The position numbers were made by a program, and so were the translations under genes. This document shows positions 18,977-26,076 of a stretch of 64,000 bases of DNA, one piece after another; the first letter of the stretch is position 1, and every line of letters starts with the position of its first letter. The DNA is from Caballeronia jiangsuensis. Lineage in GTDB: Bacteria > Pseudomonadota > Gammaproteobacteria > Burkholderiales > Burkholderiaceae. The stretch is taken from positions 109,231-173,230 of the forward strand of contig JFHF01000012.1 in the NCBI GenBank assembly GCA_000648925.1, in the 5' to 3' direction. The notes under the pieces are model-generated. The model saw only the letters and a program-made list of their open reading frames with translations. It did not search any database and was not told the origin of the DNA.

Positions 18977-19648
18977 ATGGCCACCGGAGATTTGCCGAAA
19001 GAACGCGCGCGCGAGCCCGTGCTCGACACTGTGGATCGCGTGTCGGAACTGTGCTTCGGTTTGTTCATGGCGTTGACGTTCGTCGGCACGGTATCGGCGG
19101 CGACGGGCGGCGAGGCCGCGGGGCGCAAGATGCTGTACACGGCCATCGGCTGCAATCTCGCGTGGGGTCTCGCCGATGCCGTCATGTATCTCGTGCGCAC
19201 GATCGCGAACCGCGCGCGCAGGCATGCGCTCGCGCTCGCCATACATCGCGAGCCCGATGCGGCGGCGGGCGTGCGCGCGTTGCGCGAGCGCCTGTCCGCG
19301 GCGCTCGACCCGTTCGTCTCCGACGCCGATCTCGAATCCATCCGCAGGCGCATCGCGGCAAGCGGCAGCCTGCCCGAACATGCGCGCTTCGTGCGCGACG
19401 ACTTCCTCGCGGCGCTGGGCATTTTCATCATCATCGTGCTGTCGACTTTTCCTGTCGCCGCGCCTTTCGTCCTCGTCAGGCATGTGCCCACGGCATTGCT
19501 GATATCGCGCGTGCTGACGCTCGCGATGTTGTTCTTCTGCGGCTTCGCGCTGGGCGGCTATGCGGGCTGGAAAGGCTGGAAAGCAGGGCTTTCGATGATG
19601 GCGCTGGGCGTGCTCCTGACGATGGCGATCATCGCTTTAGGCGGGTAG
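18977..19648 (+). CDS. VIT1/CCC1-like integral membrane protein
   Basis: 223 residues. An N-terminal pair of helices (FGLFMALTFVG..., then a Gly-rich turn), a soluble arginine-rich middle (~75-135) and three C-terminal helices with GGYAGWKGWKAG resemble the VIT/CCC1 family of iron or manganese transporters. The metal-binding glutamates of the classical family are not evident in the middle domain, so transport of metal is uncertain. It follows ldhA closely and is probably expressed with it. Confidence 0.65.
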   Translation: MATGDLPKERAREPVLDTVDRVSELCFGLFMALTFVGTVSAATGGEAAGRKMLYTAIGCNLAWGLADAVMYLVRTIANRARRHALALAIHREPDAAAGVRALRERLSAALDPFVSDADLESIRRRIAASGSLPEHARFVRDDFLAALGIFIIIVLSTFPVAAPFVLVRHVPTALLISRVLTLAMLFFCGFALGGYAGWKGWKAGLSMMALGVLLTMAIIALGG

Positions 19649-19993
19649 TTAATAGCGCGAAGTGTGCGACGAATGATCGAAATAAACACCTACGTTGCCA
19701 TTCTTGCAATCGATGAAAGGTTCGCATATCTTCGAGAAGTCAATCGATTCCCAAGGCCGGAATCGCCGCCACCCAATCCCGAAGTCATCCACACCGCAGC
19801 ACAGCCTGTCGACAGGCGTATTTCACATCCTCACGAAACACGGAAAGCATGCGAGAGCCGCTTTCGCGATGACATTCATTGCGAACAACCACGGTGTCGT
19901 GTATCAAAAGAATTGCGGTGCGTCCGCGCAACCGCTCGCGAATCCGATCCGACGCATGCTCTCGAATCGCTCGAACCAAAGCAAGGAGTCGCC
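19649..19993. other. Intergenic stretch of 345 bp without a convincing gene
   Basis: The region is less GC-rich than the flanking genes. A 100-codon frame in it has none of the codon bias of real genes here. I see no clear promoter, hairpin or repeat. It presumably holds the promoter of the envelope-protein cluster that follows. Confidence 0.5.
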
Positions 19994-20467
19994 ATGAATG
20001 CAAACAGATTGCGTGCGGGTTGCGCCATCGCGATCGCCGTGATGGCGCTCGATGCCGTTGCGCAGAACAAGCCGATCGCTTACCCGTCCAAAGGTCAGAG
20101 TGCGCAGCAACAGCAAAACGACGACGGCGCGTGCTATAGCTGGGCGAAGAGCAACACGGGCATCGACCCGGCGACCGCATCGGCGGCGCCGCCACCGCAA
20201 GGCGGCGCCGCCGTGGGCGGCGGCCAGCGCGTGGGCGGCGCGGCGCGCGGCGCGGCCGGTGGTGCGGCGATCGGCGCGATCGCGGGCGATGCGGGCAAGG
20301 GCGCGGCCATCGGCGCGGTAACGGGCACGATGGCGGGCGGCGCGCGTGCGCGACAGGAGAAACGCGCGCAGCAGTCGAATGCGCAAGCGCAGAGCCAGGG
20401 CGCAATGTCCACGTACTATCGTGCGTGGGCGGCGTGCATGCAGGGACGCGGCTACTCGATCCAGTAA
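19994..20467 (+). CDS. Exported glycine-zipper protein
   Basis: 157 residues. A Sec signal peptide (MNANRLRAGCAIAIAVMALD-AVAQ) is followed by a Gln-rich stretch, then by a glycine-zipper membrane hairpin at ~78-118 (GxxxGxxxG spacing: AARGAAGGAAIGAIAGDAGKG, a charged turn, AAIGAVTGTMAGG) and a C-terminal part with YRAWAACMQGRGY. Glycine-zipper proteins of this type sit in the outer membrane or periplasm and are often stress-induced. AAGGAG stands before the ATG. It leads a run of three small envelope proteins on the same strand. Confidence 0.85.
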   Translation: MNANRLRAGCAIAIAVMALDAVAQNKPIAYPSKGQSAQQQQNDDGACYSWAKSNTGIDPATASAAPPPQGGAAVGGGQRVGGAARGAAGGAAIGAIAGDAGKGAAIGAVTGTMAGGARARQEKRAQQSNAQAQSQGAMSTYYRAWAACMQGRGYSIQ

Positions 20468-20502
20468 CGTCGTGCGGCGCAAATAGAACAAGGAGCGCGA
20501 TC

Positions 20503-21090
20503 ATGAAGCGCATGAGCTTCGTTGTCTTGTCGTGCCTTGCGATCTCCGCAAGCGCGCTTTCCGCCGAGCCCGAAAACGACGTGAGCGTCACGCGCGATGC
20601 GAACGGCGCCACGGTGCAGGGCGTCGCGAAGGTCACGGCGACGATCGTCGGCATCGATCCGGCGACGCGCACCGTCACGCTGAAAACGCAGGCGGGCAAG
20701 GTGATCGAGCTCGAAGTGACGAACGAGGCGCGCAACGTCGATCAGCTCGCGCTCGGCGATGTCGTGACGACGCAGTATCGCGAATCCCTGACGCTGAGTC
20801 TCGTCGACAAGAAAACACAGCCGTCGCGCTCGGAGAACGACACCGCCGAACGCGCGCCGCGCGGTGCGAAGCCGGGCGGCGAGTTAGGCCGCGAGGTGAC
20901 GGTCATCGCGGATGTGATCGCCGTCGATCGTCATGCGAAGATCGTCACGTTGCGCGGGCCGCGGGGCCAAATCGTGGACTTGCACGTGCAGGACCCGGAG
21001 CGCCTGAAGCGCGTGAAAAAGGGCGATCAGGTGAAGGCGGTCTATACGGAAGCGCTCGCGATCTCCGTGGAGCCCGCCACGACGAAATAA
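20503..21090 (+). CDS. Exported protein with two tandem beta domains
   Basis: 195 residues with a signal peptide cleaved near residue 20 (ALSAEPEN). The mature part is a duplication: residues ~42-100 (VTATIVGIDPATRTVTLKTQ ... ALGDVVTTQYRESLTLSL) and ~135-192 (VIADVIAVDRHAKIVTLRGP ... KKGDQVKAVYTEALAISV) align along their whole length. The pattern hydrophobic-IDPATRTVTLR-G and a late GDxVxxxYxEAL resembles DUF5666-like OB/beta-barrel modules of periplasmic proteins. Function is unknown. AAGGAG precedes ATG 20503. It is flanked by the glycine-zipper and SmpA-like genes. Confidence 0.8.
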   Translation: MKRMSFVVLSCLAISASALSAEPENDVSVTRDANGATVQGVAKVTATIVGIDPATRTVTLKTQAGKVIELEVTNEARNVDQLALGDVVTTQYRESLTLSLVDKKTQPSRSENDTAERAPRGAKPGGELGREVTVIADVIAVDRHAKIVTLRGPRGQIVDLHVQDPERLKRVKKGDQVKAVYTEALAISVEPATTK

Positions 21091-21112
21091 GCGCAAACGC
21101 GGGAGAGACCCA

Positions 21113-21625
21113 ATGAAAAGACGCGTCGCATTCACATTGACGCAGGGCGTGTGCATCGTCGCCGTCGCACTCGCCGGCTGCGCGCAGCCCGAACAGCGCG
21201 TGCAGCCCGGCATGGACCAGCAGGCGATCGTCGCGAAGCTCGGACCGCCGAAGGAAACCTACGACCTGCCCAACGGCGGCAAGCGCCTCATGTGGCCCAC
21301 GCAGCCGATGGGATCGACGACCACCGCCGTCGATCTCGATGCGGCGGGCAATACGGTCAGTGTCCGGCAAGTGCTTCAGGAAAACGAGTTCTACCGGGCC
21401 GAAGTCAACAAATGGACGCGCAACGACGTGCTGATCGCATTCGGCCGTCCGTTCGAGACGGCGTACTTCAAGCGCATGGATCGTGAGGTGTGGTCGTATC
21501 GGTACATTCAGAACAACATCGACCACATGCTGTTTCATTTTTACTTCGACGCTCAGGGCGTCCTCAGACAGACGCAGAAGCAGCCGGACCCGAAATACGA
21601 TCCGAGCCAGCGCAACGTGCTCTGA
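21113..21625 (+). CDS. SmpA/OmlA (BamE)-like outer-membrane lipoprotein
   Basis: 170 residues. Type II signal peptide with lipobox LAGC (Cys near residue 23). The mature protein begins with the SmpA/OmlA-like element GMDQQAIVAKLGPPKE, where a helix leads into a G-x-P turn, and a second such element follows at NDVLIAFGRPFE. The closing strands (EVWSYRY, MLFHFYFDAQGVLR) fit the same fold, so it may carry two copies. BamE-like folds support outer-membrane assembly or bind lipid, but this protein is longer than BamE, so it is a relative and not BamE itself. It converges on the outer-membrane barrel gene with a 9-bp gap. Confidence 0.8.
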   Translation: MKRRVAFTLTQGVCIVAVALAGCAQPEQRVQPGMDQQAIVAKLGPPKETYDLPNGGKRLMWPTQPMGSTTTAVDLDAAGNTVSVRQVLQENEFYRAEVNKWTRNDVLIAFGRPFETAYFKRMDREVWSYRYIQNNIDHMLFHFYFDAQGVLRQTQKQPDPKYDPSQRNVL

Positions 21626-21634
21626 CGCGGCGCG

Positions 21635-22606
21635 CTAGAAGCTGACGGCGAAGCCGAACGACACGCCGTGCACGTTGTGGCCGAACACGTAGCGCACCAT
21701 CGCCCGCGTGCGCGTGATGACGACGGGATATCTGCTGCTGTCGAGTTCGAGCCCCACGCCGAGCGAGGTCAGATCGTTGAAGCCGAGCACGCCGGCGCTG
21801 TCGCCGAAATAATGCGAGTACGCGGTTTCGAGCACGTAGCGCACCGGCCGGTCGAGCGCGGCAAAGCCTGTGGGCGCACGCCAGCGCGCCCACAGGCTGA
21901 ATTGCTGCGCGGTCGCCGATCCCTGCACCGCATCGGACGAGCTGCCGAAACTGCGCAGATAGATATCGGTTGCGCGGAGTTCGACATCGATCTCGTAGTG
22001 CTCGCGGTAATGCTCCAGATCGAGCATCAGCGAGCCGCCGAGACCGTACGCGTTGAGCGCGCCGTCTTCGAGGAACTGGAGATTGGTGTTGGCGACATGA
22101 TTGAACACGGTCTGCGCGACACGCAGATCGCTCGCCACGCGGCCGACCATGCCGTTCAGGATCGGCCGCAGGCGCAGCTCGTCGGTGATCGGGAAATCCC
22201 AGCCGATGCCCACGGTCGTGCTCAGCGTGTTCCATTTCGCCGGCACCGGGCGTTGCTGATTGCCGTCGGTCGCGATGAAGGTCGGATCGTAGCGGCTGTA
22301 GGCGACGGTGCCTTCGAGATAGAGCGGAAACGACCGGCTGAGGGTAAAGCCGCCGCCGAGCTGCGTCTGGCCGAAGCCCGGATTGCCGCTCGCGCCGCTG
22401 TTGATGGAGAGCGAGCTCGTCGTGACGTCGGGCACCGCGGTGTACGACATGATCGCGAGCACGGCGTTCGCGTAGTTCTTGACGTTGGTGCCGACGACGG
22501 CCCTTTCCGGCGCGGCCTGCGCGTGCGCGACGGCAGGCGCGACGGCGAGCAGGACGAGCGCCGAAAAGTTGCGCAACCGGCTCGAAGACAGGATCGGCTT
22601 TCGCAT
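21635..22606 (-). CDS. Outer-membrane beta-barrel protein (solitary autotransporter-like barrel)
   Basis: 323 residues. A signal peptide ends near VAHAQA. The rest alternates polar and hydrophobic residues in strands such as FPLYLEGTVAYSRYDP, YEIDVELRATDIYLRSF and FSLWARWRAP, and finishes with GVSFGFAVSF, the terminal aromatic of outer-membrane proteins. There is no passenger domain. The length and pattern fit the solitary outer-membrane autotransporter-like barrel family. Role unknown. It lies tail-to-tail with the SmpA-like lipoprotein. Confidence 0.75.
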   Translation of the reverse strand: MRKPILSSSRLRNFSALVLLAVAPAVAHAQAAPERAVVGTNVKNYANAVLAIMSYTAVPDVTTSSLSINSGASGNPGFGQTQLGGGFTLSRSFPLYLEGTVAYSRYDPTFIATDGNQQRPVPAKWNTLSTTVGIGWDFPITDELRLRPILNGMVGRVASDLRVAQTVFNHVANTNLQFLEDGALNAYGLGGSLMLDLEHYREHYEIDVELRATDIYLRSFGSSSDAVQGSATAQQFSLWARWRAPTGFAALDRPVRYVLETAYSHYFGDSAGVLGFNDLTSLGVGLELDSSRYPVVITRTRAMVRYVFGHNVHGVSFGFAVSF

Positions 22607-22821
22607 GTGCGCAGCGCCCGGACGTTGAACGGCTGGTTGGTCGTACGTTGCATTCGGCCGCTCCGCCGATGCGTCATTGCATGCGCGGAGCCGTTGACCG
22701 ATCCCACGGTCACCAGCAGAGAATGTAGTCTAACGATGGCCGCGCGCCAAGCCCGATGCATACGCGCGCGTTCATACGTCCTAAACTGGAACCATTCCGC
22801 GTAACGTATCGGGAGACATCG

Positions 22822-23034
22822 ATGAGACTGAACGAGCCGCGCATGGTGGTTGCCTCGATCGGCGTGTTCATCTGGCTCGCCGGCCTTTACTTCACGATGC
22901 ACGGCGTGCTGTATGACATCAAGCCCGAGTTCCGCTACGGCATGTGGGCGCTCGGCATCGGCATCGTGATCTTCGTCGTCGCGTTGAATCCGCTCGCGCA
23001 ACGCAGATCGGGAAAGCGCGATCGATCGACCTGA
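22822..23034 (+). CDS. Small inner-membrane protein, unknown function
   Basis: 70 residues with two hydrophobic helices (MVVASIGVFIWLAGLYF and MWALGIGIVIFVVALNPL) and a basic tail (QRRSGKRDRST), so both ends are probably cytoplasmic. GGGAGA precedes ATG 22822, which is why I start there rather than at the ATG 66 bases upstream. I do not recognise the family. It may lead the RRM-ppk2-sulP run. Confidence 0.7.
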   Translation: MRLNEPRMVVASIGVFIWLAGLYFTMHGVLYDIKPEFRYGMWALGIGIVIFVVALNPLAQRRSGKRDRST

Positions 23035-23092
23035 CCGGCCGTTCGTGTACTAGGCTATAGAAGCATCACAGAACTCAACGGAGAACTTCGCA

Positions 23093-23350
23093 ATGGGTGA
23101 CCTCTGGATAGGCAATGTAGACGAGTCCACGACCGACGACGAAATTCGGCAGTTTCTCTGCAATTACGGCTTTCCTCCGTACGATTCGATTCAGCGCGTG
23201 CCCGGCACCGGGGAACATCCGGCCGCGGTCGTGAGTTTCGATAAGGTCGAGCCGCACGTGCTGCGCACGTTTCAGCCGCGCATCCACAACATGTTCTGGA
23301 AAAATCGCACGCTCATGGTGCAGGTCGTGCCCGAGCGCAACGAAACCTGA
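23093..23350 (+). CDS. RRM-type RNA-binding protein
   Basis: 85 residues, a single RNA recognition motif. The opening strand DLWIGNVDESTTDDEIRQFL corresponds to RNP2 and helix 1. The RNP1 position reads HPAAVVSFDKVEP, with fewer aromatics than eukaryotic RRMs. Single-RRM proteins of this size are known in bacteria, but targets are mostly unknown. A clear GGAGAA lies before the ATG. It is followed after 22 bp by ppk2. Confidence 0.75.
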   Translation: MGDLWIGNVDESTTDDEIRQFLCNYGFPPYDSIQRVPGTGEHPAAVVSFDKVEPHVLRTFQPRIHNMFWKNRTLMVQVVPERNET

Positions 23351-23372
23351 TGGACCACATGGGGAGCCAGCA

Positions 23373-24206
23373 TTGAAAGAAGACAAGGCTGTCAGCGAAT
23401 CGCGGGGCGTGCGCGAAGGCGCGAGCGTGCATGAGCGCCTGAGCCGGAAACAGTACGAGAAGGAGCTTGCGCGTCTGCACGCCGAGCTCGTCAAGCTGCA
23501 GGAGTGGGCCGTCTATACGGGCGCGAAGGTCTGTATCGTGTTCGAAGGGCGCGACGGCGCGGGCAAGGGCGGCACGATCAAGGCGATCACCGAGCGCGTG
23601 AGCCCGCGCATCTTCCGCGTGATCGCGCTGCCCGCGCCGACCGAGCGCGAGAAGTCGCAGATGTACGTGCAGCGCTATCTGCCGCATCTGCCGGCGGCGG
23701 GCGAAATCACGCTGTTCGACCGGAGCTGGTACAACCGCGCGGGCGTCGAACGCGTGATGGGCTTCTGCACCGACGAGCAGGCGACCACCTTCCTGAAGGG
23801 CGTGCCGCTCGTGGAGCGCGCGATCATCGACTCGGGCATCATCCTGCTCAAATACTGGCTCGAAGTCGGCCAGGAGGAACAGACGCGGCGTCTCGAAGAG
23901 CGCATCCACGACGAGCGCAAGATCTGGAAGCTTTCGCCGATGGACCTGCGTTCCTACAGCCGCTGGTACGACTATTCGCGCGCCCGCGACGACATGTTCG
24001 AAGCCACCGACACCGATCTCGCGCCGTGGTACGTCGTGCGTTCCGACGACAAGCGCCGTGCGCGCCTCAACCTGATCAGCCACTTGCTGTCGAGCATTCC
24101 CTACACGGCGGTGCCGCGGGAAAAGGTGAAGCTGCCCAAGCGCCAGAAGGCGGAAGGCTATCGCGAGAGCGACCGGCCGCTTCGTTACGTGCCCGAGCGC
24201 TTCTGA
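23373..24206 (+). CDS. ppk2: Polyphosphate kinase 2 (PPK2 family)
   Basis: 277 residues. Walker A GRDGAGKGG at 59-67, then FDRSWYNRAG at 115-124 (Walker B and lid start), the two hallmark motifs of PPK2. The length and single domain fit the one-domain class that moves phosphate between polyphosphate and nucleoside diphosphates. The start is TTG, with GGGGAG seven bases upstream and no better ATG. The gene lies between the RRM gene and sulP with short gaps. In context it would let the cell draw on polyphosphate when other ATP sources fail. Confidence 0.92.
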   Translation: MKEDKAVSESRGVREGASVHERLSRKQYEKELARLHAELVKLQEWAVYTGAKVCIVFEGRDGAGKGGTIKAITERVSPRIFRVIALPAPTEREKSQMYVQRYLPHLPAAGEITLFDRSWYNRAGVERVMGFCTDEQATTFLKGVPLVERAIIDSGIILLKYWLEVGQEEQTRRLEERIHDERKIWKLSPMDLRSYSRWYDYSRARDDMFEATDTDLAPWYVVRSDDKRRARLNLISHLLSSIPYTAVPREKVKLPKRQKAEGYRESDRPLRYVPERF

Positions 24207-24233
24207 GCGCGATACCGGCGCACGGATATCGAC

Positions 24234-25928
24234 ATGCCGCCACGCGCGCCCATCGCTGCCGAATGGCTGTTTCACTACGAGAAACGATGGGCGCGCGCCG
24301 ATACGCTGGCGGGCCTGACGGCGGCGGCCGTCGTCATCCCGAAGGCGCTCGCCTACGCGACGATCGCGGGCCTTCCGGTTCAGGTCGGTCTCTATACGGC
24401 ATGCGTGCCGATGATCGTCTACGCGTTCACCGGATCGTCGCGCGCGCTTTCCGTCAGCACGACGACCACGCTCGCGATTCTCGCCGCGAACGCGCTGAGC
24501 ATGACGGTCGGGAGCGACGACGCACAGGCGCTCGCCGTCGCCAGCGCCGCGCTCACGATGCTCGTCGGCGCGATGCTCGTCGCGGCGGCGTGCCTGCGCC
24601 TCGGCTTCGTCGCGAACTTCATTTCCGAGCCGGTGCTCGTCGGCTTCAAGGCGGGCGTGGCGATCGTCATTGTCATGGATCAGTTGCCGAAGCTGTTCGG
24701 CATCCACTATCCGAAAGGCTCGTTCTTTCATAACGCGGGTGCGTTCGTCGCGGGCTTGCCGCATCTCTCGGCGAGCACGCTCGTGCTCGCATTGCTGACG
24801 CTCGCCGCGCTGGTGCTGCTCGAACGCTTCGTGCCGCGCGCGCCGGCGCCGTTGTTCGTCGTCGCGGCGGCGATCATCGCAGTGGCCGTCCTCGACCTGC
24901 GCGCGCATGGCGTCGAAACGGTCGGCGCGGTGCCCGCGGGTTTGCCGTCGTGGACAAAGCCGGATCTGGCGCTTGCGTTGAAGCTGTGGCCGGACGCGCT
25001 CGGCATCGCGCTGATGAGCTTCACCGAAAGCATCGCGGCGGCGCGCGCATTCGCGCGCAACGACGAGCCGGTGCCCGACGCCAACCGCGAACTGCTCGCG
25101 ACCGGCCTCGCGAACGCGGGCGGCGCATTGTTCGGCGCGATGGTTGCGGGCGGCGGCACGAGCCAGACGGCCGTGAACCGGCAGGCGGGCGCGCGCACGC
25201 AACTCGCGGGACTCGTGACGGCGCTCATCGCGCTCGCCGTGATGCTGCTGTTCGCGCCGCTGATGGCGTTGATGCCGCACGCGACGCTCGCCGCTGTCGT
25301 CGTGTTCTATTCCATCGGGCTTTTCAGTCCCGCCGAGTTCCGCGCGATCCTGAAGATTCGCCGCACCGAGTTCGTCTGGGCGCTGACGGCCTGCGCGGGC
25401 GTCGTGCTGCTGGGCACGCTGGAAGGCATCGTGGTCGCGATCGTCGTGTCGCTCTTCGCGCTCGCGCATCAGGTGTCGAATCCGCCGGTGTATGCGCTCA
25501 GGCGGATACCGGGCACGAACGTGTTCCGCCGCGATTCGTCGAAACATCCCGACGACGAAGCGTTTCCCGGCTTGTTGCTGCTGCGTCCGGAGGGGCGGAT
25601 CTTCTTCGCCAATGCGCAACGTGTCGCCGAAAAGATCCGGCCGCTCGTGCGCGAGTCGGGCGCGAAAGTCGTCGTGCTGGACCTGAGCCGTGTCTTCGAT
25701 GTCGAATACACCGCGCTCAAGATGATGATCGAAGCGGACGAGCGCCTCGCCTCGAGCGGCACCACGCTGTGGCTCGCGGGCCTGAATCCGGGCGTGCTCG
25801 CGGCGGTGCGGCGCTCTCCGCTCGGTGAACGGCTCGGCGAAGCACGCATGTTCTACAACCTCGAACATGTGGTGATGAAGTATCAGGAGATTGCTTCGGT
25901 CGATGGCGACGCCGGCGCGCGACGTTGA
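24234..25928 (+). CDS. SulP-family anion transporter with STAS domain
   Basis: 564 residues. The SulP signature region PKALAYATIAGLPVQVGLYTA is near residues 38-58, followed by ten or more further helices. A C-terminal STAS domain at ~440-560 carries VVVLDLSRVFDVEYTALKM, where family members have the conserved DxSxV-xxID-xx-A pattern. SulP proteins carry sulfate, bicarbonate or dicarboxylates with H+ or Na+; the substrate here is open. It follows ppk2 by 27 bp. Confidence 0.9.
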   Translation: MPPRAPIAAEWLFHYEKRWARADTLAGLTAAAVVIPKALAYATIAGLPVQVGLYTACVPMIVYAFTGSSRALSVSTTTTLAILAANALSMTVGSDDAQALAVASAALTMLVGAMLVAAACLRLGFVANFISEPVLVGFKAGVAIVIVMDQLPKLFGIHYPKGSFFHNAGAFVAGLPHLSASTLVLALLTLAALVLLERFVPRAPAPLFVVAAAIIAVAVLDLRAHGVETVGAVPAGLPSWTKPDLALALKLWPDALGIALMSFTESIAAARAFARNDEPVPDANRELLATGLANAGGALFGAMVAGGGTSQTAVNRQAGARTQLAGLVTALIALAVMLLFAPLMALMPHATLAAVVVFYSIGLFSPAEFRAILKIRRTEFVWALTACAGVVLLGTLEGIVVAIVVSLFALAHQVSNPPVYALRRIPGTNVFRRDSSKHPDDEAFPGLLLLRPEGRIFFANAQRVAEKIRPLVRESGAKVVVLDLSRVFDVEYTALKMMIEADERLASSGTTLWLAGLNPGVLAAVRRSPLGERLGEARMFYNLEHVVMKYQEIASVDGDAGARR

Positions 25929-25941
25929 GTCGCCCCTTTTT
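25905..25941 (+). terminator. Probable intrinsic terminator of sulP
   Basis: GGCGAC (25905-25910) can pair with GTCGCC (25929-25934), with a GC-rich inner segment, and is followed by two C and five T (25937-25941). It overlaps the last codons of the transporter gene. Confidence 0.45.
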
Positions 25942-26076
25942 GCCACTTCCCTGTCGCACATTGCGCATATATTTTAATGATGGTATTCAAGTCTTCGGTC
26001 CATGCGTTCGTCTTGCCGGCCGATGCATCCGCTTCCAGCGCCATCCCTTGCACGTTCTCTTCGCGGAGGTCACGTC

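Noticed and set aside
19695..19997. A 100-codon frame in the gap before the glycine-zipper gene
   Set aside because: No ribosome-binding site, codon use unlike real genes here, and it runs into the start of the next gene.
23313..25961. An 882-codon open frame antisense to ppk2 and sulP
   Set aside because: Same shadow effect; both plus-strand genes have full family motifs.
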